Assembly (NCBI GenBank): GCA_023078555.1
Contig: CM041198.1
Location: 7,611,836-7,675,835 of the forward strand
Source: Ulva prolifera
Lineage: Eukaryota > Chlorophyta > Ulvophyceae > Ulvales > Ulvaceae
Length of the DNA stretch: 64,000 nucleotides
Direction of reading: 5' to 3'
Positions 35,186-47,246 of the stretch are shown piece after piece (the first letter of the stretch is position 1; each line of letters begins with the position of its first letter). The notes under the pieces are model-generated. The model was given only the letters and a program-made list of their open reading frames with translations. It made no database searches and was not told the DNA's origin. Both the position numbers and the translations under genes were made by a program.

Positions 35186-35753
35186 CGCCTGTTGTGCCTC
35201 TCTGCCTTGTCCTTCCCCTGTATGACAAGGACAGAGTGGTCTAGGCAGGTACTGTCACATGCTGTGACCTGTCCTGCATTACACATGCTCAGGCAGTTGC
35301 CACTGCTGTAATCTGACAAGGCTGGACAACTGCTTGCCTCAATTGTCTGTAGCCAGCACCGTCACAGCACCCATCACCCTAGCTTCCCATCAACGTTCGT
35401 CTTGTGAGACGAAGACCATCAATGCAATGCGGCTGAGCCCAGGTGCAATAGGGTCACCCATTCAGTGTGGCATGCCGCGGCGCATGCGTGCAGCCTGAGT
35501 GCAACCCCGGCCGTCTGTTGCCCTGACATCGAAACCACAACCGAGCCGTCCGGCTGACACATCAGGAGCCCGCGGGTGACATCTGGGGGGTTATCTGGCT
35601 GTTGCGCTTTCATGCAGAGGCATTTCAGATTCACCCCTGCCCTCGCATCTCACCCACGCCATGTCCACATCAGTGTCAGGTCCCCTTGCATCATTCCATG
35701 GCCACCCAGATTGTTCTGTGGGAAACCCGAACGCAGGGACACTGCGGTGCAGG

Positions 35754-38700
35754 ATGAGCCGGTCGGCTCGCACGCTGGTCGTCGCGGAGCACTGCCCCGC
35801 CGAGCTGCGGCCGCGGCCGCCGCCGCCGCCGGCGGCGTCGTCCGACCCGGCCGCGCCGCCGCCGCCCCCGCCCCGGAACGGCGGCTGGTGCCTGCACGAC
35901 TTTGCGCTGCACAAGCAGCTCGGTGTCGGCGCGACGTCCGTCGTGTTCCAGGGCGCCCACAGCCGCACCGGCCTCTGCGTCGCGCTCAAGGTGTACTTCA
36001 AGGCCCAGATGAGCGCGCTCAATCGGCACCAGGTGCAGCGCGAAACAGAGATCCACTGCCGGCTGGACCACGTCAACATCATCGCGATGGTGCGCCCTTC
36101 CTCTGCTTCTGTTCGCCGCAGCTGCAGCACACTCCCCATCTTTGGTTCTGTGTATCTTTGACCTGAGACGCATGTCGGGTCACACAGAACCTGGTGGCAG
36201 CCATATTGATCATAGACAGCATACGCGAGTGGGGCGGAGGGCGTGTGTGCATGTTGCAATGGTGCAAGCGGCAACAAACGCTGCCCACCTCGAGTTGCAG
36301 CTGGGGTTGAAGCTCGCGGCGGTGTCGCCGGGTAAACGTGGAGGGACACGTGGAGGGGTGTACGTAGTGTACGCACACGATGTGTCCCTTTGAATGAACG
36401 GCAGCATGAACGGCAGCAGCCCTACAGACAGGCCACATCCCACGTCGTTCTGAGGGGTCTTCTCAGAGCTCTTTCATTGCGGTAACAGTACTGAACACGT
36501 GTATGTAGTGTGTGTAGCTTGTTCTGCAGTTCGTTGCGGCGGCGAGGCTGTACGCTGACTGAGCTGGACAGAACTGAGCGTGTTCTGAACATGCATGCTG
36601 CTGCCGGGTGATTGCTGGTGGTGGATCCCTGAGTCAGCAGAAGAGCGTGTGCTCGACATGCACATGTTATGTGAACCACTAGCACATGTTATGTGAATCA
36701 CTAGCAATCTATCTGATTGGTGATGACAAGGACAGATGTAGGGATGTGGCCTGCAGTGGGATGTGGGCTGCATGCAGTGATGCATATGTGCTATGTTTGG
36801 GGCGAGTTTAGGCATCCAGATAAGTATCAGATCTGTGTGTGTTGCATGTGGGACTTCATGCAGGAGTCCATGTAGCAGTTCATTCATTTGTCATGTCCTC
36901 GTCTGAGGCAGGGTTCTGGACAGGTTCTGGTTATGCATGGGATCTGGTGTGCTCCATGAGCATGGTGTGAAGGTGCCTAGTCCACAATGGGAGTGGGTAG
37001 AGCCAGCCATCCCAGTACTACGTGGCAACCCCCCCCCCCCCAAGAAGTGGTTCTGGTGGCTTCCAAAGATTCGGGCCCAGCAGCAGTAGTGCAGCACTGG
37101 TATAGCGGTGGCACAGCAAGACGCATGGCCGCGACTGGCGACATGGCACCATCACAGGCACAGCATCTTGGCAGGGCGCACAATGGCAGGCTGCGCATGT
37201 GGCCATGGCCTGTGCTGTCCAGTGCTTTGCTAGCATGTCGACGACATGCTGTGTTGCCTGAATGACAGGCCGCCATGCCCTGATGAGACCAGGATGCGTT
37301 AACCTGATGCGTCCTGAAATGGAACAATGCAACAGCGGCTTCTGCGATGGAGGTGATGCAACAGTGCTGACTGTGCATTGTCATCAAATGTCTGCAACGT
37401 CGTTTGTCATAAAATGTCTGCAATGTCGTTGCGTGTCTGTGCAACAGTCTGCTGCGAATGGCACGCATGGCATGGATGTGTGACAAGGACTCAGCAGGTT
37501 TGTGCACAGCCGGAGCGTTTTACAACAGAGTGAACGGGAGAAAACAAACACTGAAACCGAATCTCATCCGAATCAACTGCAACATACACTCACACACACA
37601 CACACGAACACTACAACCGCACTCACAACTCAGTCCGGCAGGATCGCGTCCTCCAGGCCCGCATCATATCGCAACCCTTGCTCCCGAGAGATGACAAGCC
37701 CAGAGTTCCGATACATATCCGCATTGCGGAGCGTCAGTTGAGCAGGCCACATGTGGCCACAGTTGCGCATCCATGCTTAAAGTATGGGTCATTGTTGGAG
37801 ACCTTTCGGTGCTGCATGGTGAAGTGTGTATGTGTGGTTGTGTGCCAAGGACACACAGCCAGAGAGGCAGGTTTGTGTGTCTGTGTGCAAAGAAGAGTTA
37901 ACAGGAGGGACCACATATGCCGTGTGTGTTGGACATGCTGGTCTCCCACACTTCCTGAGCTCACACAGCGTTTCCTGAGCACCCATGGTGATGCTGCTGC
38001 CATGGACTGTCCCTGCTTCGCCACAGAATGCAGGAATAGTCAGCAGCAGTACACGAATGGCAGCAAGGCACAAGCCAAGTGGCAAACCCCAAGCTGCCAA
38101 TGCATTCGGGTGTCACGGCATCTTATGCCACCCGAGATCTGGTTGAGATCTACTTGAGATCTACGTGCCTGCACTGCATGGCTACCAGTGCAGAAATTGG
38201 TATCTCCTCAACCCATGTGCCTCAGTGACCATCCAGCATAACCATGCATGATGCACTCCTGGGCAATGAAAGACACCATGCTCAGGGCCAAAATTGTGTG
38301 GTCCAAGACATCAGAGGCTGTGGGCTGCAAGCCCTGGGCTCCACCGAACAAAGAATGTAAGTCGGAACCATATTCCTTCATGCTCTGCCATCACCTTACA
38401 TGACCATGCGTGAGGCAGGTGGCGGGCGTCGTGACGTGATGTGGTGCCTGCCAGAACAGGCATATGAATCTGGGGACTGCATTGGGAGTGGCTTGTAGGT
38501 ATTGCCAAGATTTGATAATCCAGCTCAGCCTAGTGTGCTGTGAGCCACAGCAGCCTGGTCAGGGACTGTTGTTGCTGTTGCTCGGTGTGGGGCTTCTGTT
38601 GATGTGACTGGGGCTGTGTAGGCCCTGATGCTGTATCAGCCCTCCCCAGGCCCACACCAGACCAGACTGTGCCCTTTGCTAGCATGGACCGCAGCTGCCA

Positions 38701-40550
38701 ACATCTGCCATGATGGCCACAACCACCCACATCTGTTCATAGCAGGCATCATAGCAGGCATCATAGCAGGCATAATGTGGCGCTGCCCATGTTTACACAC
38801 GAACGCTCTGCCACCCTGTCCAGCACTTTGAACCCAGACCTTGTGCACTCACACCTGGGCACTCACACCTGGGCACTCAGCTAACATGAGCAATGTTCTC
38901 GTCACCTCATTGTGGTCATGCTGGTGGCAGCCACCCTGATCTGCCTGTCCCTGTGTGGCCCTTGATGGGTAGGCTGGGTAGCATGCATGCTGCTGCGCTG
39001 CCTGCTGCGCTGCCTGCTGCCCCCCTTTGCCCCTGTGACACACATGCGCCTGCAACACACGTGGCCGGTGTGTGAGGTGAAAATTAAAGTGGATGCTCTC
39101 AGCCGGGGGGTTCCTGAAGAGGCCAGTGTGCGTGCAGTACGGAGCCTTTGAGGACCAAGACCACGTCGTGCTCATCCTGGAGTACGCCTCGAAGGTCAGC
39201 CCCCGCTACCCTCCCTCCCTTTCAGCCCCCCAGGCCACTGCGCCCCGGAGCATGAGAGCTTGACTCCATGGCATGTGCGTTTAGGGTGTTCCGAGATCGA
39301 TGATCATCTGGTCCTGCTGTATCGCATTCTGTCTCGCACCCCGTGGCCATGCCATGCCCCGTGCCCTGAATCCACACAACCCCACCCACATGCTGTTCCT
39401 GCTCCCTTCCGTTTCTCCCACGCAGATTCTGCGGCGCTTCCTGCCTCTCCGGCTGTGCCCTTGCAGCACACAGCACGCTGGTCAGCCCGCCACCATCCTC
39501 CATGCGCAGCGAAAGTCGCTCCGAGTCCTCTGCACAGCGACAAGAAATGTCCCCCTGTGCACCTTCCTTGCACGCTGTCGGCCGCTGCGCCGCTGCGCTC
39601 ACCCCTCCGCGCTGCCATCAGCGTACCACGCGCCCGCACGCGCGGCCGGCGCTCACGGCCGCGGAGCGCGTATGCAGGGGGACCTCTTTGACATGCTGCG
39701 GCACTCCGGCGGGCGCATGCGGGAGAAGGACGTCACGCGCCACATCCTCGCCCCCTTCATGACCGGCCTCGCCTTCATCCACTCCCACAGCATCATCCAC
39801 CGCGACATCAAGCTCGAGAACACCCTCTTCTCCGCCGACGGCACCCTGAAGATCGCGGACTTTGGCCTCTCGGTCGACATCACCGCCGAGGCCCCCGTCA
39901 CGCGCCTCGGCACGCTCGACTACATGAGCCCAGGCGCGCTCCCGTGTCCTGTGCGCCGCCGAGTGCACAATGCATGCCCCACATGCACTGGCGCCGCCGG
40001 TCTCGTTGTGGGTGTGGAATCAGGAGTCCGAGCGCACGCCGCCGGGTGCTTCTGCCGTCGGCGCATGGTTCCATCTCAGACGCTGTTGCCGTTGTCAGTT
40101 TTCGTGGGGACTGTGTACGGTGCGGTGACCTGGACTGTGAGCCACGTCTGCCGGTAGCCACACGGCGCCGCCCCTGCACGTGTTGCGAATGGACGATGTA
40201 TTTGACGAGGCTGTGACAGGCCGGCGCGGCGTGCAGAGGTGATGCGGTGTCCGGACAAGCGCAGCCCGGATGAGAACAAAGCGATGACGGAGCTCGCGTA
40301 CGACAACAAAGTGGACACATGGGCGTGCGGGGTGCTCGCGTTTGAGCTCCTCGTCGGCTGCCCACCGTTCGGCATGTCATCCCGCGATGAGAGCATCCAC
40401 GCGATCCTCTCGCAGCCCCCGAAGATCCCCTCCTGGTTGCCGGCGGACGCGGCGTCGTTCCTCAAGGCGGCGCTCACGAAGAAGGCGGTGCGGCGGCCGA
40501 CGGTCGTCGACCTCCTCGGCCACCCCTGGATCCTCTCTTTCATGTGCGCG

Positions 40551-40584
<34 letters not shown>

Positions 40585-43508
40585 TGCCTGCCCCTGATGC
40601 GGCTCTGCGTGGTGCGCCTGCGAGCCTCGGCCCCACCGGCCACACTGCACTACGGCAGGGGCGCGGGCTGTGCTCGTAGCAGTTGTGGCTTTTGGTGGTG
40701 GCGTGCTGAGCTGTCTGCACACGTGCGCCGCGCACTGGTGCGCCTGCCTCGGTTCCTCTGCAGCGCCTCAGTGGGTGGCCACGTTTCGCACGCACCCGGG
40801 CACTGCGATGAGCGACATCCACACACGCGCAGAGCGCCTGGGTACGTTGAGGGCTGGGTCAGTGAGCCCACACCCAGCCCCGCGGCGCTACCTGCCTCCA
40901 CGCCATTGTCCTTGCGCCACACACCCAGCCCCGCGGCGCTACCTGCCTCCACGCCATTGTCCTTGCGCCACACACCCAGCCGCGCGTGACATGGCGTCCG
41001 CGGCCCGCCCCCCAGGGTTTAGATACGCAGATGTGCGGGTTGTTGACTGCGGGGTGTGCTGCAGCGGCCCAAGGTCGCGAAGCAGCGGCGGCATGCTGGG
41101 GCCCCCCTTGCACAGCCCCGCCTCCACATCGGCGCCGGGCGCGATCGTCACAACCCCTGACCGGGCACACTCCCCGCACGGTGACCCTCGCGCCATGCTC
41201 TCCGGCTCGGCCAACCTCGGCCGCGGCCCCCCGCCGCCCCCGCCGCACCCGCGCTCCGGCACCCCCCCGCTGCCGCAGTCCGGCACCCACTCGCTGCCGC
41301 GGCGGCACCACGCGCGCTCCAGCGCCGCCGCCGCGCACGCCTTTGCACAGCCCTCGCCGGCGGCCGGCGGCGACCTCAGGGGTCCGTTCATGCACCGCGG
41401 CCACCCGGCGCCGCGCGCGCCTGCGCCGTCGCATGGCGGCCAAGCGCTCCCGCCCGGCCGCCCGGACATGATCCCGCGCCCCGCGTCGGCGTTCGCGGCG
41501 CACACCGTGCACGCAGGGTTCCCCTCTGACAGTGCCGCGAGTGCCGCGCAGCCGTTCACGTACCACACGGTGCATGCCGCGCTGCAGATGTGGGCTACAG
41601 AGGAGATGGAGACGCCGGCGCGGCCGGTGCAACACGCCCCGGCGCACGCAAACAGCAACTTCATGCAGCGGCCACAGCCCTCGCTGCCTCCGCCCCAGAT
41701 GATGATGTCGCGCTCTCCGTCACCGGACTTGATGCTACAGCACGAGCAAACCCTGGTGCGCCTCCTACCCCTGTGTGTGTATGTCGCCACAGCAGACGCA
41801 ACCGCTTGCGGCTCGTCAGGCTTGTCCGTCTTAGTTCGGTGGAAACCTGAGATGCGCGGACCGTGGCGGACCCTGACAGCGCGACCCTGTGCAGGACAGC
41901 CGCATGCACCACCTCACGCAGCTGCAGAGCATGTCGTGTGCGCCGCAGCACGCCGCGCCCGCACAGCCGCCGTCCCCCGGCCCCTCCACCACCGGCAGCG
42001 CCTTCAACAGCACCATCTCCTCCGGTGCGCTGCGCATGGACGTCATGCCCAGCGCGTTCCTGCCGACGTCGGACCTCTCAGCCGCCCACGCGGCCCCCTT
42101 TGCGCGGCCGCAGTGCAGCAGCGCCGGCAGCGGCGGAGCGGTCCAGGGTTCCCCGCCGCCGCTGGGCGCCATGCACAGCTACCGCCATTCAGTGAACCTC
42201 CGGCCGCATCCGCACCCGCCGCCGCCCCCCGTCCGGGCGCCGAGCGGGGGCGCGCAGCCGATGCAGTCGACAGCATCAGCGTCGCTCAGCCCGCGTAGCT
42301 CCGCGAGCACCCCGATGTACGGCACGACACACACAACCGTCGCGTCCAACACCTCCTGCGAAAGCCCGCACGGCGCGGCCCCGTGGCCAGGCGGCGCCTC
42401 CGGCACTTTGGGCCGCGTCTCCTCCCGCCACCTCCACTGTTCCTCCGGACCCCCGCAGTACGGCTCCCAGCCCCAGCCCCGCAAGCCGCACCTCAGCCCT
42501 GGCGCGCAGCACGTTCACGGCAGCGCGTTTGCCGCGCCGGTGTCGCCTCGGCGGTCCGAGGAGCTCGCCGCCGCGTGCGCTGCGTGCGTTGTTGGGCTTG
42601 CGCAGCTGCAGTGCGGGCCGGGGGGGGCGCCGCAGCAGCCGCTCGCGCCGCCGCCGCCCCCCCGCGAAGGCCCGGACGCGCTCTACCGCGACTGGGGCCC
42701 CCCCGAGCACACCGCGCACCGCGGCGGCACCTCCCGGCAGAGCAGCAAGCGTTCCGACCTCACCGTGAGCTCCGCGGAGGGGTCGATGACGGCCGCGTCA
42801 CTGTGCGCGTACGAGGCCCCTCCTAGCCACCGCGGCGCCGCGTCGACGTACACCGCGTCGACGTATACCGCGTCTCCCGATTGGGTGCACCCTATCCTCA
42901 TGTCGACGATGTCCATGGACACGGCGGGGGTTGAGAGCGATGCCGGCGGTATGATGGCGACGGCGACGACGGCGGGCATGCGGACACACGCGAGCCTGTC
43001 GTCCCCGCGGACACACCGCAGCCCCCCGGGCTTCCCCCGCCTGTCGCACGGGTGCGGGACTGTGGCGGGGCCGCCCGCGACGCTCGCGCACGCGGCCACG
43101 GGCACCCACGGCGGCACGCTGAACCTCTCGGCGGTCGCGGCGGTCGCGGGGGCCGCGGCGCGGCAACGCATCGAGTGGGAGGCCCAGGCGGACCCGTACG
43201 GCGTGCACAGCCACGGAGGCCAAGGCGGTGCCTACCGGCGCACGTCGTCGAGCGGGAGCCGGCGGCGGCACGTCGGCCGGCCGGGGGGTGACGGGGTCCG
43301 CGGCAGCCACGTGGGCGGCGGGAGGGGGCCGGGTCAGGCTGTGCGGCACACGGACAAGCCGCAGAGGCCCGGCCACAGCGAGATTATGCCGGCAGATCCT
43401 CCTCACGGCCGCCACCGCGGCGCACCGCACACCCGGCCCCGCGCGCCGCCGCCGCCCAGTCCGGTTGACGTCCCTGCAAGTATCATGTGGGAGGGCTCCC
43501 GGCGGTGA
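35754..43508 (+). CDS. Ser/Thr protein kinase with long low-complexity C-terminal tail
   Basis: Exons 35754-36089, 39138-39194, 39678-39933, 40237-40543, 41065-41755 and 41895-43508 join to 1086 residues, ending TGA. An in-frame ATG at 35661 would add 31. The kinase domain starts near residue 50: Gly loop LGVGATSVVFQG (from G57), ALKVY with K79, HRDIKLEN with catalytic D174, DFG at D192, GTLDYMSPEVM and DTWACGVLAFELL. It ends at HPWILSF near residue 318. All core catalytic residues are present. The order and HRDIKLEN/GTLDYMSPE motifs resemble Aurora/PLK/CaMK-like kinases, without a firm subfamily. The remaining 770 residues are Pro/Ser/Ala/His-rich and probably disordered. Intron 1 is 3 kb. 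Intron 3 appears to be GC-AG (GCGCGC donor at 39934), which restores the SPE of subdomain VIII. Intron 4 holds a C33 run and a 51-bp tandem repeat. Confidence 0.85.
36090..39137. other. Kinase intron 1 (3 kb)
   Basis: Donor GTGCGC, acceptor GTGCGTGCAG. It holds a C13 run at 37029-37041, a 23-bp tandem pair (CACATGTTATGTGAAYCACTAG) at 36657-36702, and the third copy of the short dispersed repeat at 37513-37575. No internal gene was seen. The size is far above the other introns in the window (90-525 bp), so transposon insertion into the intron is likely. Confidence 0.6.
37513..37575. repeat. Short dispersed repeat, copy 3 of 3
   Basis: ACAGAGTGAACGGGAGAAAA followed by about 15 bases and GAATCTCATCCGAA. 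It is the inverse of 33297-33350 and shares both blocks with 30552-30617. It lies inside kinase intron 1. Confidence 0.55.
40551..40583 (+). repeat. C33 homopolymer in kinase intron 4
   Basis: It starts seven bases after the 5' splice site (donor GTGCGCG at 40544). This is the longest homopolymer of the window. Confidence 0.9.
40869..40980 (+). repeat. 51-bp tandem repeat in kinase intron 4
   Basis: Two near-perfect 51-bp units (starting CACACCCAGCCCCGCGGCGC) at 40869-40919 and 40920-40970, plus the beginning of a third. They lie in the intron 40544-41064, just before its acceptor region. Confidence 0.85.
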
Positions 43509-44789
43509 GGCCCGCAGCGCTGTGGGCTGCTCCCGCACAACTTGCCAGCCTGTGCCAGTCTTTTTGCGGCGAGATCGCCTGCGGCCTGCGTTGCGGATCG
43601 CGGCTCCGCAGCCCCCCACCGCCTGAATCATGCCCACGGGTAGGCGGGCGGGCGGGCCGGGTTGTGTGCGATGCCAGGCGCTGCTGTGGCGCCGTGCGTA
43701 GTGCAGGGACTGGGGACAGCAGGGCTGCTGTGCTCGCGACGAGCATGCCCGCAGATCTGCCCTTTCCTTGCGCTCCAGCCGGCGAGTGCCAGACTGTAGC
43801 GGCAGAACCTGCCAGGGCGATTCCCGGCACGTCACACCTGCTGCCCTCCCCTGGGCAGCGTTCCCGGGGGGCTGGCCGGCATTGAAAGAGAGTGTGTGTA
43901 GATAGGTAGATTATTAGGGCAGTTCGCGCGAGCTGCGGTGCGACGCGCCGCAGCGCCGCGCCGCTGTGCCGCGCTTTTGTGCGCGGCACCCTGTGCACCC
44001 GATTTGGGCGCTTTCATCGCACGGCTGTGTACATCGGCCATCCAGGAGCCGGCCGCGGAGGTGCGGCGGAGGGGTGCTCTTCCACTCATGCACATCCTCC
44101 CCCTCCCGCCGAAAACCCGAGCCATTGTCGGCCGCGCCGACGGCCTCCCCCGTCTGGGGCGCAGCTTTAAAAAGCGCGGCAGCACCGTGGCCTCTTACTC
44201 AGCCACCCGTACCGAAATTTGCTTGAGAGCTTGAGTGTAAACGAAATTGAGTTGCAGCGGTTGGGCCTCGCCAAGGGTGATGTGCACCTCTTTTCCGAGC
44301 TGTAATTTCCGGGCCCTCGAGGCCTGAAGTCGATGGATGCGGGCCTCCTGTTTCACAAGGTGGGCTGTGGCCACACCATATGCGGTCAGTCATCCTCGCC
44401 CCATCTGTAGTCTACATGGGACCAAAGCACACGCATGAGGGCACAGCTTCTGTTCACCAAATCCAATCACGTCTTTGCCGATTTGTCCATGTCGCAGATG
44501 CTCTTCCCTGCGTTGTGCATGTCTAGTGCCGGCTGATTCAGCGGAGCTATGGTCTATCGCACGTTGCACGCAAAGGACCTGATGAAACGTGCCTGTCACC
44601 GTATCTGCTGGAATGCAACACGCTGTGCGCCACGACACGGCTGAGCAGTCGTGCCTGTCCAAACGCAGGCGCGACCTCAGCCACAAAGAGTGGCACGCAA
44701 ACGATGCATGCAACCCCACCAGACCTGCGCACATCATCCTTGTTCCGGCAATGATACTGTGAACAGAGGCCGGCAATCATTGCCGGGCA
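43509..44789. other. 3' flank of the kinase gene
   Basis: GC-rich to about 44.2 kb, then more balanced. No protein-like ORF is seen. The tandem duplication starts near its end. Confidence 0.4.
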
Positions 44790-46923
44790 ATGGCGCCCTC
44801 GCCAGGGCCTCCTCCTGGCGTGCCCGGGGCGTTCACGTGTCTGTCCCCGTCGGGACTCCCTGAGCCTCCAGGATTCACCCGCCCTGCTTTAAAACTGTGG
44901 CTCCATCAATCGCGTTGGAATCCCTCCACCCGCAGCCCAGCCCCTTCTCCCCCACATCGGGCGCACCGCAGAGGCCAAAGGCGACATCGATATCAGCTCT
45001 GGCTAGGCGCACAAGCCATGGCTTCGGCGCCCGCTGAAGCCTCCATGCATGCCATACCCGCTGGCGCCGGCGCGGGGGTCCGAAACTTGGAAGTTCCGAC
45101 GTCTACACGGGACAAAACCAAAATTGGGCAGCACCCCACGCACAATTGCATTTGCACTCAAGGGCATGCATTGCCCTCGGCGCTGGGCAGACATGCGCTC
45201 CCAAAGCATTGCTGCGGCCGTGGGGTAAATACGCGTGTCAACACTTTTGCATGGCACGTCCCAGGCGTCGGCGGCACTGGTGAGGGCTCACTGCAGACAC
45301 CAGCTGGTGTCGGACTCTCTTCGGCTGGCCAATGCGATGCAGCGGCACAAGACAGCTGCAGCTCCCGTCGTTCAAGAAGCGTGTGGCTCATGATTCAGGA
45401 CAGCGTGACGCGTGCTCCCGTGATGCGTTGAGGACCGAGACAGGCGCACAGTCATGCCACATCGTCTTCAATCCTCGCTCTCCTCGACATGTCGCGGCAC
45501 GCGGGCGCACGTGCACGCGCCCTGCAGCGCACTGTGAAGGCATTCCCGGTGAGAGCTGCGCAGGGTGGAGATCCGCGCGGTATCGGAGCGATGACCCAGC
45601 GTACGTATTGCATCGTTGCGAACGTTTCTGGTAAGCAATCGCAAACGAAAGGTACACTAGCGACGAAGGCCGCACTGCATCCCAGCCCGCTTTCCCGCGA
45701 ACGTTGAAGCCGACATGCCCAGGTGCGGCTCTGCTGCCACCACTGTGTACCTGTGGTATGATCTGTCATGTAGACAGTTGCACGCGCGCGTGGCGAACCT
45801 CTCACCTTGCTTTTTTTTGTCCGAAACATGCACCGTGTCCGGCACAACGTGCTCGCTCCCCCGCCACCGCAGCCCACAATGACCGCTGCCTACCGTCTGA
45901 TCTTCTAAGACGGCACATCGGTTATTCCGGGTTGACGGATGTGGCGCCTAGGCAAGCGAGCCGTGCAGTTGCGGACTACAGCAATCACGTCTGTGTCCTT
46001 TACCGCGTGTTGCCCATGCTGTCGGGCACAGCACACGCGCAGCAGACATGCGAGACTTTGCCAGCATTTCTCAGGATACCGGTTGATGCCTGCTTCCTTC
46101 GGCAATGTGTGCCTAGCGCCGGGTGGCGTGCACATGGCCAACATCCATGCGGCCTGTCGTCGGTCTCGACACAAATAGCGGTTTATTGGCTACCCTCAAG
46201 CACGCATATTTGCAAAAGTTTGACTCTATCAGCTTCGTCGCTACCGGACGGGACCTCTTGCAGTCTGGTTGTGGCGCATGAGCATTGATGGCCAGGTCGG
46301 GCTTCCCGGCGGCACGCGAAAGGTTCACGTCTTGCTGACACCACGGCTACAAAGATAGATCAACTCAAGTACTGTGTGCTGGTCATGGCGCCCTGAGTGC
46401 TGCCGCGCCGTTCTTGACGCTATTCTTGTCCACTGTTCCGCTATCTGTGCGGCACAGGCCCGGAAAGCTTGCCATGCGAAGGCATGCAGCTGCGGAAACG
46501 ACGCTTGCCACTGTACATCGCAGTGATTTTTAGCGCGTTGCTACGATGATGTCCCTCGAGGGGTGTCCACTGTTCCCATCGTTCCTGGCTGCTGTTTCGT
46601 CACCCACACATCAGCAGCAAGTACCTGCGCCTTGATCGGCTACCTCACGCGGTACACAGCCGTGCGTGGCACCTGGGAAGCGCCCAGACTCAGGAAGGCT
46701 TCTGCTCCCTGTTTTTGACCTGTATCCTAGTAGCCTGACTCGGCTGGAGCTGCCCCCTTGCGCCTGGAGGATCCCTGGTACGAGACCATTTAAATATAAT
46801 ATTAATTCATTCATCCTGTCGAAGTCAAAAAGTGAAATGAACAAAGATTTCCTTAGCTTCACCATCTTCATCGGACTGTGACAACTCCGGACGAACGGGA
46901 CCACGTTTCGAAGAACTCTGGCA

Positions 46924-47071
46924 CAGGAGGAGGCTCTGTGAGTTGCGTATGGTCGTCTGTCTGAGGGGGGTTTCCAGGTGGTTTACCCCTTCGGCATATG
47001 TGGTCCTGTTAATTTCAAGTTGTCGATGCCCAATAGGATACGCCTCAGTAAATTCAGATTTACTTTGCTGT
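46924..47071 (-). mobile_element. 148-bp short interspersed element with 9-bp target duplication
   Basis: Present in unit A and absent at the matching site of unit B. Flanked by ACTCTGGCA at 46915-46923 and 47072-47080. Related sequence in the opposite orientation lies at 57768-57893 (nearly complete) and 61725-61803 (partial). Shared blocks include TTTACTGAGCCGTATCCTAT and GGGACCACATATGCCGA. There is no TIR, and no poly-A tail could be defined. It could be a SINE or a truncated retroelement. Confidence 0.75.
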
Positions 47072-47246
47072 ACTCTGGCAGGTCCCTTCGGGACAACTGT
47101 GCGCAACTCGCATTTTCGCCTTCTGTTCACAGCATGGCACCCACGTACCGCCATTTCGACTCCCGGAAGCGCACGCAGAGTCATACCTAGGAGACCTGGA
47201 AGAAGGCATTTGCTTTTATGCCGTCCTCAACGCATTGGATGACACA

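Larger units (their letters stand above)
33213..35753. other. Stretch between the LINE tail and the kinase gene
   Basis: It includes the short dispersed repeat at 33297-33350 and a loose duplication of about 100 bp at 34329-34385 and 34433-34490 (CATATGATG, TCTCT, CCTGC blocks). There is also a 20-bp tandem pair GCTGCTCTTGAACTCTGG at 35128-35160 and a G17 run. No gene is seen. The last few hundred bases probably hold the kinase promoter. An in-frame upstream ATG exists at 35661. Confidence 0.4.

Noticed and set aside
40764-40841. Extra kinase exon (QWVATFRTHPGTAMS)
   Set aside because: A direct join of 40543 to 41065 keeps the frame with a GTGCGC donor and a good CTGCAG acceptor, so no extra exon is needed.
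40859-41790. Antisense ORFs of 262 and 283 codons in the kinase tail region
   Set aside because: They lie opposite Pro/Ser/His-rich coding exons, with typical shadow composition in GC-rich DNA.
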